DNA of 7,995 bases from Peptostreptococcaceae bacterium (GCA_017425305.1 JAFOOW010000142.1:1-7995); one strand, 5' to 3'. Numbered from the stretch's first letter, positions 1 to 7,487 are shown. Numbers and translations are program-made. Notes: generated by a model from the sequence alone, not told the origin.

Positions 1-12
1 AGGTGATTAATT

Positions 13-1098
13 ATGAAAAAAAGAGTTATGATCGGTATGAGTGGTGGAGTAGATAGTTCTGTTGCAGCATATCTTTTAAAAGAACAAGGATATGATGTAA
101 TAGGGGTAACTATGAAACTATGGCAAGATGATGATGATGAACTTATAGAAAATGAAGGTGGATGTTGTTCATTAGCAGCAGTTGAAGATGCAAGACAAGT
201 TGCTGAGAAGATAGGTATACCTTTTTATGTTTTAAACTTTAGTGAAGTATTTAAAGAGAAAGTTATAGAACCTTTTATAGATGAATATTTAAATGGAAGA
301 ACTCCAAATCCTTGTATAGCTTGTAATAAGCATATAAAGTTTGATGACTTCTTCAATAAAGCTCGTCAAATAGGATGTGACTATGTTGCTACAGGTCATT
401 ATGCAAAGATAGAAAAAGATGAAGAAACAGGAAGATATTTATTAAAGAAATCAGTTACGGATAAAAAAGACCAAACTTATGCATTATACAACTTAACTCA
501 AGAACAATTAGAACACACTTTACTTCCAATAGGTGAGTTTGAAAAAGAAAGAGTTAGAGAAATTGCAAAAGAAATGGGTATGGACGTTCATAATAAACCT
601 GATAGTCAAGAAATATGCTTCGTAAAAGATAATGATTATGCTGGATATGTAAAAAAACATGCAAAAAGAAGAATTGATCCAGGGTTTTTCGTAGATACTA
701 AAGGTAATATATTAGGAAAACATAATGGAATAGTAAACTATACAATAGGACAAAGAAAAGGGCTAGGTATAGCATTAGGAAAGCCTATGTTTGTTGTAGA
801 TATAGACCCTGTTAAAAATACAGTTGTATTAGGTGACAACGAAGACATATTCAACAAAGGTCTTATAGCTAAAGATGTAAACTTAATATCAATAGATGAT
901 ATAAAAGAACCTATAAGAGTACAAGCTAAGATAAGATACTCTGCAAAACCATCAAATGCAACAGTAACTAAGATAGGTGAAAATAGAATAAAAATAGAGT
1001 TTGATGAACCTCAAAGAGCTATAACTAAAGGTCAATCAGTAGTAATGTATGATGGAGATAAAGTTGTAGGTGGAGGAATAATAGAAAGAAGCTTATAA
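13..1098 (+). CDS. mnmA: tRNA-specific 2-thiouridylase MnmA
   Basis: This enzyme makes 2-thiouridine at wobble position 34 of the tRNAs for Lys, Glu and Gln. It adenylates U34 with ATP and then transfers sulfur that comes from a cysteine desulfurase; it acts in the cytosol. The 361-residue length is normal for the family. The N-terminal ATP-pyrophosphatase PP-loop is SGGVDSS at residues 10-16. Cys104, in NPCIACN (99-105), aligns with the E. coli catalytic Cys102, and Cys202, in SQEICF, aligns with the second catalytic Cys199. Other family landmarks are the Cys pair at 51-52 before [15 protein letters not shown] at 126-131, and [11 protein letters not shown] at 242-252, which leads into the C-terminal beta-barrel domain. 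The ATG at 13 is preceded by AGGTGA at 1-6, and the protein starts where the family normally does. The gene is probably the last of an operon entering from upstream, perhaps with iscS-type genes (inference). I see no convincing terminator after it. Confidence 0.97.
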   Translation: MKKRVMIGMSGGVDSSVAAYLLKEQGYDVIGVTMKLWQDDDDELIENEGGCCSLAAVEDARQVAEKIGIPFYVLNFSEVFKEKVIEPFIDEYLNGRTPNPCIACNKHIKFDDFFNKARQIGCDYVATGHYAKIEKDEETGRYLLKKSVTDKKDQTYALYNLTQEQLEHTLLPIGEFEKERVREIAKEMGMDVHNKPDSQEICFVKDNDYAGYVKKHAKRRIDPGFFVDTKGNILGKHNGIVNYTIGQRKGLGIALGKPMFVVDIDPVKNTVVLGDNEDIFNKGLIAKDVNLISIDDIKEPIRVQAKIRYSAKPSNATVTKIGENRIKIEFDEPQRAITKGQSVVMYDGDKVVGGGIIERSL

Positions 1099-1160
1099 TT
1101 TTAAAATACTATTGATTAATTTGAAAAAATTTAGTAATATAACAATTATTAAAATATATA

Positions 1161-1169
1161 TGTTAAAAT
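1161..1169 (+). promoter_or_regulatory. candidate extended -10 promoter for the alaS T-box leader
   Basis: TG at 1161-1162 is followed by one base and TAAAAT at 1164-1169, which fits an extended -10 element. The predicted start of transcription, near 1176, lies about 14 bases before the first arm of T-box stem I, the usual arrangement. The -35 region is weak: ATAACA at 1139-1144 matches four of six consensus bases but needs a 19-base spacer. Another possible -35, TTGAAA at 1121-1126, has no good -10 at the right distance. Read-through from mnmA could also supply transcripts. Confidence 0.45.
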
Positions 1170-1189
1170 GCAAAGAAAAGAAATAGTAA

Positions 1190-1412
1190 ATTAGTTGATT
1201 CTTTACAGAGAGAGGGATTTGGTGAGAGCCCTTATGATAGATTAATTGAAGCAGTCTTGGAGTATCAGCTCTGAACTAATAGTAAGAGTTGACGGTGGTT
1301 CCGTTATAACTTAAGGTTTTCCGAAGATGCTGTAAATTTTACAGTAATTAGGGTGGTACCGCGAGATATATACTCGCCCCTATACATTATGTGTATAGTG
1401 GCGAGTTTTTTT
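1190..1412 (+). promoter_or_regulatory. T-box riboswitch (tRNA-Ala responsive) controlling alaS
   Basis: This is a transcription-control T-box leader that senses the charging state of a tRNA. The stem I base pairs ATTAGTT (1190-1196) with AACTAAT (1274-1280). Above it CAGAG (1206-1210) can pair with CTCTG (1269-1273), and the apical region holds the conserved GGTGAGAGCC (1221-1230). An AGTA motif at 1281-1284 and a hairpin ACGG/CCGT (1292-1295 with 1301-1304) fit the stem II region. Stem III is 1330-1335 with 1339-1344. The T-box core AGGGTGGTACCGCG is at 1350-1363. The antiterminator can be drawn as TAGGG (1349-1353) with CCCTA (1378-1382) and GCGAG (1361-1365) with CTCGC (1373-1377), leaving the bulge TGGTACC. 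The bulge TGGT (1354-1357) is complementary to the ACCA end expected of tRNA-Ala. The likely specifier is GCT at 1268-1270, but its position is uncertain. Uncharged tRNA would favour read-through into alaS. Confidence 0.93.
1372..1412 (+). terminator. T-box intrinsic terminator
   Basis: The arms 1372-1386 and 1392-1406 form a 15-base-pair stem with a single C/T mismatch (1379 with 1399) and a 5-base loop (1387-1391), followed by a T run at 1406-1412. The 5' arm contains CTCGC and CCCTA (1373-1382), which also form the 3' side of the antiterminator, so the two structures exclude one another. This is the off state, expected when tRNA-Ala is charged. Confidence 0.95.
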
Positions 1413-1441
1413 ATTTTTAAGAATAAATATACATAAACAAC

Positions 1442-1448
1442 AAGGAGG
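1442..1448 (+). promoter_or_regulatory. alaS ribosome binding site, decides the start codon
   Basis: AAGGAGG lies nine bases before the ATG at 1458 but only three bases before an in-frame TTG at 1452. The spacing rules out the TTG and supports the ATG, giving a protein that begins MQKMGLNEIR. Confidence 0.9.
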
Positions 1449-1457
1449 AATTTGACC

Positions 1458-4103
1458 ATGCAAAAAATGGGCTTAAATGAAATAAGAAGTAAATTTTTAA
1501 ACTTCTTCGAATCAAAAGGACACTTAGTACAACCAAGTTATCCACTTGTGCCACAAAATGATAAGAGTTTATTATTAATAAACGCAGGTATGGCACCACT
1601 TAAGAACTTCTTCTCAGGAACTGAGATACCACCAAGCAAGAGAATGACTACTTGCCAAAAGTGTGTAAGAACAGGTGATATAGAAAATGTTGGTGTTACA
1701 GCTAGACATGCTACTTTATTTGAAATGTTAGGAAACTTCTCTTTTGGAGACTACTTCAAAAAAGAAACTATAAAGTGGGGATGGGAATTCGTAACAGAAC
1801 ATTTAAACATACCTCAAGATAAAATATGGGTAAGTGTATACTTAGAAGATGATGAAGCATTCTCTATATGGGAAAATGAAATAGGTGTACCTAAAGAAAG
1901 AATAGTTAGATTAGGTAAAGAAGATAACTTCTGGGAAATAGGAACTGGTGCTTGTGGACCATGTTCAGAAATACACTTTGATAGAGGACCAGAATATGGA
2001 TGTGACAACCCAGACTGTAAGCCAGGATGTGATTGTGATAGATACTTAGAATTCTGGAACCATGTTTTCGCTGAATTTGATAAAGATGAAGAAGGAAACT
2101 ACAACCCATTAAAGCATAAGAACATAGATACAGGTATGGGATTAGAAAGAATGGCTTGTATAATGCAAGGTGTTGATACTATATTTGACGTTGATACAAT
2201 AAAGCATATAAGAATGGCTGTTGAAAAGATGACAGGAGCTACTTATGGAGTAAACCCAAAGGTTGATAAGTCAGTAAGAATAATAACTGACCACATAAGA
2301 AGTGTAAGTTTCTTAGTTGCAGATGGAGTTTTACCATCAAATGAAGGTAGAGGATACGTTTTAAGAAGATTACTTAGAAGAGCTGCTCGTAATGGTAAAT
2401 TATTAGGAGTTAAAGAACCATTCTTATACAAATTAGTAGATGAAGTTATAGCTGTAAGTGGAGAAGCTTATCCAGAGTTAGTTGAAAAGCAAGACTACAT
2501 CAAAAAAGTTATAAGAATAGAAGAAGAAAAGTTTAACGAAACTATAGATAAAGGAAATGAAATATTAACTTCATATATAGAAGAGTTAAAATCTAACAAC
2601 AAAACTACTTTAAGTGGGGAAAATGCATTTAGATTATACGATACTTACGGATTCCCTATAGATTTAACAAAAGAAATATTAGAAGAAGAAAACTTAACTA
2701 TAGATGAAGAAGGTTTCCATGCTGAAATGGAAAAACAAAGACAAACAGCTAGAGATGCTAGAGGAAATATGGAAGGTGAAGGATGGAAAGAAGATGCTAT
2801 AGCTTCTTTAGATAAAGCTATAACTTCTCAATTTGAAGGTTATGAAAGATTAAGCTTAGAGTCTACTGTTAAAGGTATAGCTAAGAACAATGAATTAGTA
2901 GAGTCTGCACAAGCAGGAGAAGAAGTTATAATAGTTCTTGATAAAACTGCATTCTACCCAGAAGGTGGGGGACAAGTAGGAGATAAAGGATTACTTGTTA
3001 ATGATGATGAAGATATAGTTATAGAAGTAGTAGATACTAAAAAAGGACCTAACAACACTATAAAACATATATGTGTAGTTAAGTCAGGTAAGATAAACGT
3101 TGGTGAAACTTTATACACTAAGGTTGATAAAGAAGTAAGATTAGCTTCAGCTAGAAACCACAGTGCTACACACGTATTACACAAGGTATTAAAAGAAGTT
3201 TTAGGAGATCACGTTAACCAAGCTGGTTCTTTAGTTACTCCTGAAAGATTAAGATTTGACGTTACTCACTTTGAAGCTATATCAAAAGATGAATTAAAAG
3301 TTATAGAAGAAAAAGTTAATGATGTAATATTTGAAGCTTTAGATATAACTTGTGAAAACATGAGTATAAGTGATGCAAATAAAAAAGGAGCTACAGCACT
3401 ATTCGGTGAAAAATATGGTGATGAAGTAAGAGTTGTATCTATGGGAGATTACTCTATAGAACTTTGTGGAGGTACTCACTTAAGAAATACTGCTCAAATA
3501 GGAATGTTTAAGATACTTTCTGAAGGTGGAGTTGCAGCTGGTGTAAGAAGAATAGAAGCTATAACTGGTAAAGAAGTATACAACTACTTAAACAACAAAC
3601 AAGATTTAATAAATGAAGTTTGTACAAGCTTAAAAACTAAAGAAGATGCTTTAAAATCAAGAGTTACAAACTTATTAGATGAAAACAAAAACTTATCTAA
3701 AGAATTAAACGAAGTAAAAGCTAAGATGAGCTTACAATCTGCAGATTCTATATTAGATTCTAAGGAAGATATAAATGGTGTAGCTTTAGTTACTGCTAAG
3801 TTTGAAGATATGGATATGGATACATTAAGAAATACAGCAGATACATTAAGAGATAAATTAGTATCTGGTGTAGTAGTATTAGCTAACGTTGCAGGAGGAA
3901 AGATAAACTTCGTAGCAACAGCAACTAAAGATGTTCTTGAAAAAGGTGTTCATGCTGGAAACATCGTTAAGGAAGTTGCTCAAACTGCTGGTGGAAAAGG
4001 TGGAGGAAGACCTAACATGGCACAAGCAGGAGCTCCAGATGTAACTAAGGTAGATGAAGCATTAGCTCATGCTAAAGAAGTATTAAAGTCTCAAGTAAAA
4101 TAA
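1458..4103 (+). CDS. alaS: alanyl-tRNA synthetase (AlaRS)
   Basis: This class II synthetase joins alanine to tRNA-Ala in the cytosol and hydrolyses mischarged Ser- or Gly-tRNA-Ala. It has 881 residues, the usual bacterial size. The N-terminal catalytic domain shows ARHATLFEMLGNFSFGDYFK (residues 82-101) and class II motif 3, GMGLER (226-231). A Cys-rich insert (CGPC from 166, then four more Cys at 182, 187, 191 and 193) resembles the form seen in clostridial AlaRS. A tRNA-recognition helical region follows to about residue 455. The editing domain carries HSATH (His568, His572) and CGGTH (Cys670, His674), the four expected metal ligands. A coiled-coil-like stretch at about 720-765 leads to the C-Ala domain with GGKGGGRP at 845-852. 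The start at ATG 1458 is set by the AAGGAGG at 1442; the in-frame TTG at 1452 is too close to it. Expression is controlled by the T-box leader. Frequent AAC and TTC codons fit a highly expressed gene. Confidence 0.98.
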   Translation: MQKMGLNEIRSKFLNFFESKGHLVQPSYPLVPQNDKSLLLINAGMAPLKNFFSGTEIPPSKRMTTCQKCVRTGDIENVGVTARHATLFEMLGNFSFGDYFKKETIKWGWEFVTEHLNIPQDKIWVSVYLEDDEAFSIWENEIGVPKERIVRLGKEDNFWEIGTGACGPCSEIHFDRGPEYGCDNPDCKPGCDCDRYLEFWNHVFAEFDKDEEGNYNPLKHKNIDTGMGLERMACIMQGVDTIFDVDTIKHIRMAVEKMTGATYGVNPKVDKSVRIITDHIRSVSFLVADGVLPSNEGRGYVLRRLLRRAARNGKLLGVKEPFLYKLVDEVIAVSGEAYPELVEKQDYIKKVIRIEEEKFNETIDKGNEILTSYIEELKSNNKTTLSGENAFRLYDTYGFPIDLTKEILEEENLTIDEEGFHAEMEKQRQTARDARGNMEGEGWKEDAIASLDKAITSQFEGYERLSLESTVKGIAKNNELVESAQAGEEVIIVLDKTAFYPEGGGQVGDKGLLVNDDEDIVIEVVDTKKGPNNTIKHICVVKSGKINVGETLYTKVDKEVRLASARNHSATHVLHKVLKEVLGDHVNQAGSLVTPERLRFDVTHFEAISKDELKVIEEKVNDVIFEALDITCENMSISDANKKGATALFGEKYGDEVRVVSMGDYSIELCGGTHLRNTAQIGMFKILSEGGVAAGVRRIEAITGKEVYNYLNNKQDLINEVCTSLKTKEDALKSRVTNLLDENKNLSKELNEVKAKMSLQSADSILDSKEDINGVALVTAKFEDMDMDTLRNTADTLRDKLVSGVVVLANVAGGKINFVATATKDVLEKGVHAGNIVKEVAQTAGGKGGGRPNMAQAGAPDVTKVDEALAHAKEVLKSQVK

Positions 4104-4132
4104 TAAGATTATAAATTAGGGGATGTTGAGAT

Positions 4133-4393
4133 ATGAGTGAAAATATGGATTACACAATGAAATTTGAAGCAGTAACAAGTGATGAAATGAGTGTTTCACA
4201 AGCAATAGATTTAGTTTATGATGCTTTAAAGGAAAAAGGATATAATCCTATAAATCAAATAATAGGATATATTCTTTCAGGTGATTCAAGTTATGTAACA
4301 GGACATAATAATGCAAGAGCAATAATAAAGAGATTTGAAAGAGATGAAATCTTAGAGGAGATTGTGATGTATTATTTGAATAATAGAAAGTAG
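4133..4393 (+). CDS. IreB/UPF0297 (DUF965) family regulatory phosphoprotein
   Basis: This is a small cytosolic protein of 86 residues, typical of the family (YrzL in B. subtilis). In Enterococcus faecalis, IreB is phosphorylated by the PASTA-domain Ser/Thr kinase IreK and lowers intrinsic cephalosporin resistance; that role is assumed, not shown, here. The family core is clear: KGYNPINQIIGYILSGD at residues 35-51, then NNARAIIKRFERDEILEE at 59-76. By eye alignment of the N-terminus (MDYTMKF against FTDETVRF), Thr8 matches E. faecalis Thr7, while the Thr4 position is Met. The start is ATG 4133 with AGGGGA at 4118-4123, nine bases upstream; an in-frame ATG at 4145 has no such site. The gene is 29 bases after alaS and only 8 bases before the next gene, so the three are probably co-transcribed under the alaS T-box. 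Placement after alaS is conserved in Firmicutes. Confidence 0.93.
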   Translation: MSENMDYTMKFEAVTSDEMSVSQAIDLVYDALKEKGYNPINQIIGYILSGDSSYVTGHNNARAIIKRFERDEILEEIVMYYLNNRK

Positions 4394-4401
4394 GTCAATC
4401 T

Positions 4402-6564
4402 ATGAAAAAAAAGGTTGTGTCCTTACTAGCTATATTAATTATATTAGTAAGCTCTATATTTAATATTAGTTTTGCCAACGAAAAAGGAAAAGTAATATTA
4501 ATAAATCTAAATAGAACTAATCTTGAAGATATGCTAAGTATGAGTATTCTTAAAGATAAGGTTAATAAAGAAGGATATATAGGGCTTATGAATATAAGAG
4601 GTGACCGAGGCACTGATGATAAGAGGTCATATGCATCTATTGGAGCAGGAGGAAGAATAACTTTACCTGATAATAAGTATATAAACTTTGAAGAAGCCAC
4701 AAATGCTAATAAAGAAGCTTATAAAGCTGAAACAGGAAAAACTCCTAAGAAAATAAATGATATGTCAATAAACTATTCATTAGTAGAAAGCCAAGAAAAA
4801 GGATCTTATGGTTCAGTTCTTGGCTCTCTAGGTCAAACCTTAGCAGATAACAATTTAAAAGCATCTGTTATAGGAAACTCAGATATAGTTGTTAATGGAG
4901 AACTAGTTAAAAATAGAAACATAGCTTTAATGGCTATGGATCATTTTGGTAGAGTTGATGATGGTAATATAGATAATATAAATATCAAAGATAATACTAT
5001 GCCATACGCTATAAGAACTGATTATAATAAGCTAAAAAGTGAAACTAAAAAGTTTTATGATAATAGTGATGTTATATTTGTAGAACTAGGTGATACATAT
5101 AGATTAGATAGATATAAATCTTATCTAAATGAAAATACTTATAAAAATATGAAAGATAAAATATTTTCTAATATAAATTCATATTTAAAAGAAGTATTTA
5201 GTATGGCAAATGAAAATGATACAATTTATATAATGTCTACATTCCCAAAAACCTTAGATTATAAAAATCAAAAGAGATTATCTCCAGTAATTAAATTTGA
5301 TAATTCAGGAAAAGGGATTTTAAAATCACCAACTACTAGAAGAGATGGTGTTATTGGAAATGTAGATATAGGTGCAGATATACTAGCTAAATTTGGACTT
5401 AAAAATGATGATATGGTTGGTAAGCCTATTTCTAGTATAGAAAAAGCTAATAATGTTGACTATATTAATCATGATTTTGAAAAAATAGTTTCTATAGCAC
5501 ATATAAGAACAGGAGTTGTAGGTACTTTTATAGGTATAGTTGCAGTAGCCTGTGTTATAGGAATATCACTATTATTACTTAGAGATCGTATAAAAGTAGA
5601 TAATAAGATATTCTATATAATAAAAGAGTTTATAAAATTAGGATTTATTATACCATTAGCATTTTTAATATCGCCAGTATTTAACTTAGCAAGTACTAAA
5701 GGTATTATAACAAGTGTTGTTTTAACAACAGTGGCATTATATATAGTAGGAAGAGTATTGTTTAAAAATGATATAGCAAACCTTGCCTTCTTTGCTACTT
5801 TAATGATTATTGTAATAGTTATAGACTCAATAATTGGAACACCACTTATGCAAAATAATATTATGAGTTATGATACTTTAATAGGAGCTAGATATTATGG
5901 TATAGGAAATGAGTATGAAGGTATAACTATTGGATGTGCTATATTTGCATTAGCAACATTAGTGAACTACAAGAAAATTCCTAAATGGTTAGTAACAATC
6001 TTAGCATTAGGAATATTAATAACAACAGCATATCCAGGAATGGGTGCAAATGTTGGAGGAGCTATATCAGAATCTATTGCATACTTCATATTAGTTTTAT
6101 TAGTATTTGATAATAAAATAGATTTTAAAAAGTCTATATTAGTAGTATTAGTAGCAGCACTAGTAGTATTAATATTTACTATTTTAGATATAGTATCTGG
6201 TTCACAATCACATTTATCAGTATTTTTAGGTCAAATAATGATAAATGGACCAAGTGCAATAATTCAAACCTTTGCTAGAAAAATTCAAATGAATATAGAT
6301 ATTGCACAAGGTGAATTAATGTCTATGTTAATATTAGTTTTAGTAGGTATAGTAACATACTTTATAATAAAACCTAAAATGTTATTAAAAACAATATCAG
6401 ATAAATATCCATATATATATAAGGGATTTATAGCTACTATGATAGGATGTATTGTTACTTTATTAGTAAATGATTCTGGTGTTGTAGCAGCATCAACTTC
6501 TTTTATTTATATATTTATACCTATCTATATAATGATTATAAATATATTAGTATTTAAAGAATAA
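4402..6564 (+). CDS. uncharacterised polytopic membrane protein with extracellular alkaline-phosphatase-like domain
   Basis: I do not recognise a named function. The 720-residue protein starts with a signal peptide (MKKK, a hydrophobic run at 5-20, possible cleavage after SFA at 23-25). An extracytoplasmic region, about 26-368, alternates beta strands and helices in an order reminiscent of the alkaline phosphatase superfamily: VILINLNR (31-38), SYASIGAGGR (76-85) at the usual nucleophile region, MDHFGRVDDG (179-188), VIFVELGDT (224-232), then RRDGVIGNVDIGADIL (313-328), which resembles the sulfatase/phosphatase C-terminal segment. The usual metal-binding Asp/His set is not evident, so it may be non-catalytic. 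About ten membrane helices fill 372-717, with a notable GARYYGIGNEYEG (495-507) and NDSGVVAAS (690-698). The start ATG has a modest AGGT (4392-4395) overlapping the stop of the preceding gene, suggesting coupled translation. AAT and TTT dominate over AAC and TTC, unlike alaS, fitting lower expression. An envelope role, perhaps in a polymer or lipid-linked pathway, is only a guess. Confidence 0.88.
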   Translation: MKKKVVSLLAILIILVSSIFNISFANEKGKVILINLNRTNLEDMLSMSILKDKVNKEGYIGLMNIRGDRGTDDKRSYASIGAGGRITLPDNKYINFEEATNANKEAYKAETGKTPKKINDMSINYSLVESQEKGSYGSVLGSLGQTLADNNLKASVIGNSDIVVNGELVKNRNIALMAMDHFGRVDDGNIDNINIKDNTMPYAIRTDYNKLKSETKKFYDNSDVIFVELGDTYRLDRYKSYLNENTYKNMKDKIFSNINSYLKEVFSMANENDTIYIMSTFPKTLDYKNQKRLSPVIKFDNSGKGILKSPTTRRDGVIGNVDIGADILAKFGLKNDDMVGKPISSIEKANNVDYINHDFEKIVSIAHIRTGVVGTFIGIVAVACVIGISLLLLRDRIKVDNKIFYIIKEFIKLGFIIPLAFLISPVFNLASTKGIITSVVLTTVALYIVGRVLFKNDIANLAFFATLMIIVIVIDSIIGTPLMQNNIMSYDTLIGARYYGIGNEYEGITIGCAIFALATLVNYKKIPKWLVTILALGILITTAYPGMGANVGGAISESIAYFILVLLVFDNKIDFKKSILVVLVAALVVLIFTILDIVSGSQSHLSVFLGQIMINGPSAIIQTFARKIQMNIDIAQGELMSMLILVLVGIVTYFIIKPKMLLKTISDKYPYIYKGFIATMIGCIVTLLVNDSGVVAASTSFIYIFIPIYIMIINILVFKE

Positions 6565-6572
6565 TACTGTTG

Positions 6573-6607
6573 ATTAGAAGTACTTTAATAGGTACTTCTA
6601 ATTTTTT
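6573..6607 (+). terminator. intrinsic terminator after the membrane protein gene
   Basis: A perfect 11-base-pair stem (6573-6583 with 6592-6602, ATTAGAAGTAC against GTACTTCTAAT) encloses an 8-base loop and runs into six T residues (6602-6607). It lies 8 bases after the stop codon and ends the alaS-ireB-membrane protein unit. Confidence 0.93.
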
Positions 6608-6644
6608 ACAGATATAACTTTGATAACAAAAATAGAATAATGGA

Positions 6645-6673
6645 TTGAATTTAGATAAGAATAAGGATATAGT
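6645..6673 (+). promoter_or_regulatory. sigma-A-type promoter for ruvX
   Basis: TTGAAT (6645-6650) and TATAGT (6668-6673) are separated by exactly 17 bases, matching the consensus at four and five of six positions. Transcription would begin near 6680, giving a leader of about 38 bases before the ruvX ATG. It sits just downstream of the terminator at 6573-6607, so ruvX has its own start. Confidence 0.72.
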
Positions 6674-6717
6674 ATATACATATTAAATTTGCTTTAAGAT
6701 AAATAAGGAGTGCATAC

Positions 6718-7146
6718 ATGATACTAGACGGAAGAATAATGGGTCTTGATGTAGGAGATAAAACTATAGGAGTAGCGGTTAGTGATCTTATGGGACTTAC
6801 TGCACAAGGTGTTAAAACAGTTAAAAGAGTAGGAAAGAAAAAAGATATAGAAGAGTTAAAAGCTATTATAAAAGAAAGACAAGTAAATAAAATAGTTTCT
6901 GGACTTCCTAAAAATATGAACGGAACTTTAGGACCACAAGGTGAGAAGGTTATAAAATTCTGTGAACTTTTAGAAGAAGAAACAGGAATAAAGATAGAAT
7001 ACTGGGATGAAAGATTATCAACAGTTGCAGCAGAAAGATCTTTAATAGAAGCTGATGTTAGAAGAGATAAAAGAAAAAAAGTTATAGATATGCTAGCAGC
7101 AGTAATAATTCTTCAAGGATATTTAGATAGTAAAAGAATTTTCTAA
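6718..7146 (+). CDS. ruvX: RuvX/YqgF family putative Holliday junction resolvase
   Basis: This is a small cytosolic nuclease with an RNase H fold (YqgF; YrrK in B. subtilis). The family has been linked to Holliday junction resolution and, in E. coli, to 5' processing of pre-16S rRNA; which applies here cannot be told. The 142-residue length is typical. The expected acidic active-site residues are present: Asp11 in [16 protein letters not shown] (8-23), Glu98 in YWDERLST (95-102) and Asp124 in [12 protein letters not shown] (122-133). The conserved SGLPKNMNG is at 61-69. The ATG at 6718 follows AAGGAG (6705-6710) by seven bases. The 153-base gap before it holds a terminator and a promoter, so it heads a new unit shared with the DUF1292 gene 68 bases downstream. 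Confidence 0.96.
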   Translation: MILDGRIMGLDVGDKTIGVAVSDLMGLTAQGVKTVKRVGKKKDIEELKAIIKERQVNKIVSGLPKNMNGTLGPQGEKVIKFCELLEEETGIKIEYWDERLSTVAAERSLIEADVRRDKRKKVIDMLAAVIILQGYLDSKRIF

Positions 7147-7175
7147 AATCTATATTAAATAAGTTTGAATTAAGT

Positions 7176-7186
7176 TATAATATAAT
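7176..7186 (+). promoter_or_regulatory. possible internal promoter (-10) before the DUF1292 gene
   Basis: Two overlapping perfect TATAAT hexamers (7176-7181 and 7181-7186) lie upstream of the ATG at 7215. No -35 at a good distance accompanies them: TTGAAT at 7165-7170 is far too close, and TTAAAT at 7155-7160 is 15 or 20 bases away. In such AT-rich DNA this may be chance. Confidence 0.25.
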
Positions 7187-7214
7187 TAAACAATTAAAAC
7201 ACGAGGTGATATAA

Positions 7215-7487
7215 ATGCAAGATAATATAGTAAACTTAATAGATGAACAAGGAAATGAAATCCAATTCGAAATAATATTAACTTTAGAAGCAGAAGGAAA
7301 AGAGTATGCTATACTTATGCCTTTAGAAGATAATGAAGCTGAAGAAGCTTTAATATTCAGAATCGATACAGATGAAGAAGGAGATATATTAACTCCACTT
7401 GAAGATGATGAAGAATATGAAAATGTTGTGGCAGTTTACAACACTTTAATGGAAGAAGAAGGATTAAACTACGACGACGAAGAATAA
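7215..7487 (+). CDS. DUF1292/UPF0473 family protein
   Basis: This is a small, very acidic cytosolic protein of 90 residues in the DUF1292 family (YrzB in B. subtilis). Its function is unknown. The sequence shows the family pattern: NIVNLIDEQGNEIQFEIILT (residues 4-23), then KEYAILMPLED (29-39) and ALIFRID (45-51), ending in an Asp/Glu-rich tail (DDEE). The start ATG has GAGGTGAT at 7203-7210 four bases before it. The gene follows ruvX by 68 bases and is closed by an intrinsic terminator. The pairing of ruvX with this gene is conserved in Firmicutes, which is the main hint of a shared role. Confidence 0.93.
   Translation: MQDNIVNLIDEQGNEIQFEIILTLEAEGKEYAILMPLEDNEAEEALIFRIDTDEEGDILTPLEDDEEYENVVAVYNTLMEEEGLNYDDEE

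Noticed and set aside
124..141. GAT-repeat run (gatgatgatgatgaa) within mnmA
   Set aside because: It encodes a short acidic stretch (DDDDE) in a known variable loop; too short to be a meaningful repeat.
1099..1140. Possible terminator after mnmA
   Set aside because: The stretch is A/T-rich but I could not draw a stable GC-containing stem followed by a T run.
1452..1457. In-frame TTG at 1452 as an upstream alaS start
   Set aside because: It is only three bases after the AAGGAGG; the ATG at 1458 has proper spacing and gives the usual AlaRS N-terminus.
1417..3184. Several minus-strand open frames of 60-76 codons across alaS
   Set aside because: They lie wholly or almost wholly over the well-supported alaS gene, show no family motif, and reflect its codon pattern read backwards.
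4395..4700. Minus-strand open frame of 101 codons over the start of the membrane protein gene
   Set aside because: It is antisense to a clear signal-peptide-encoding region and has no recognisable domain.
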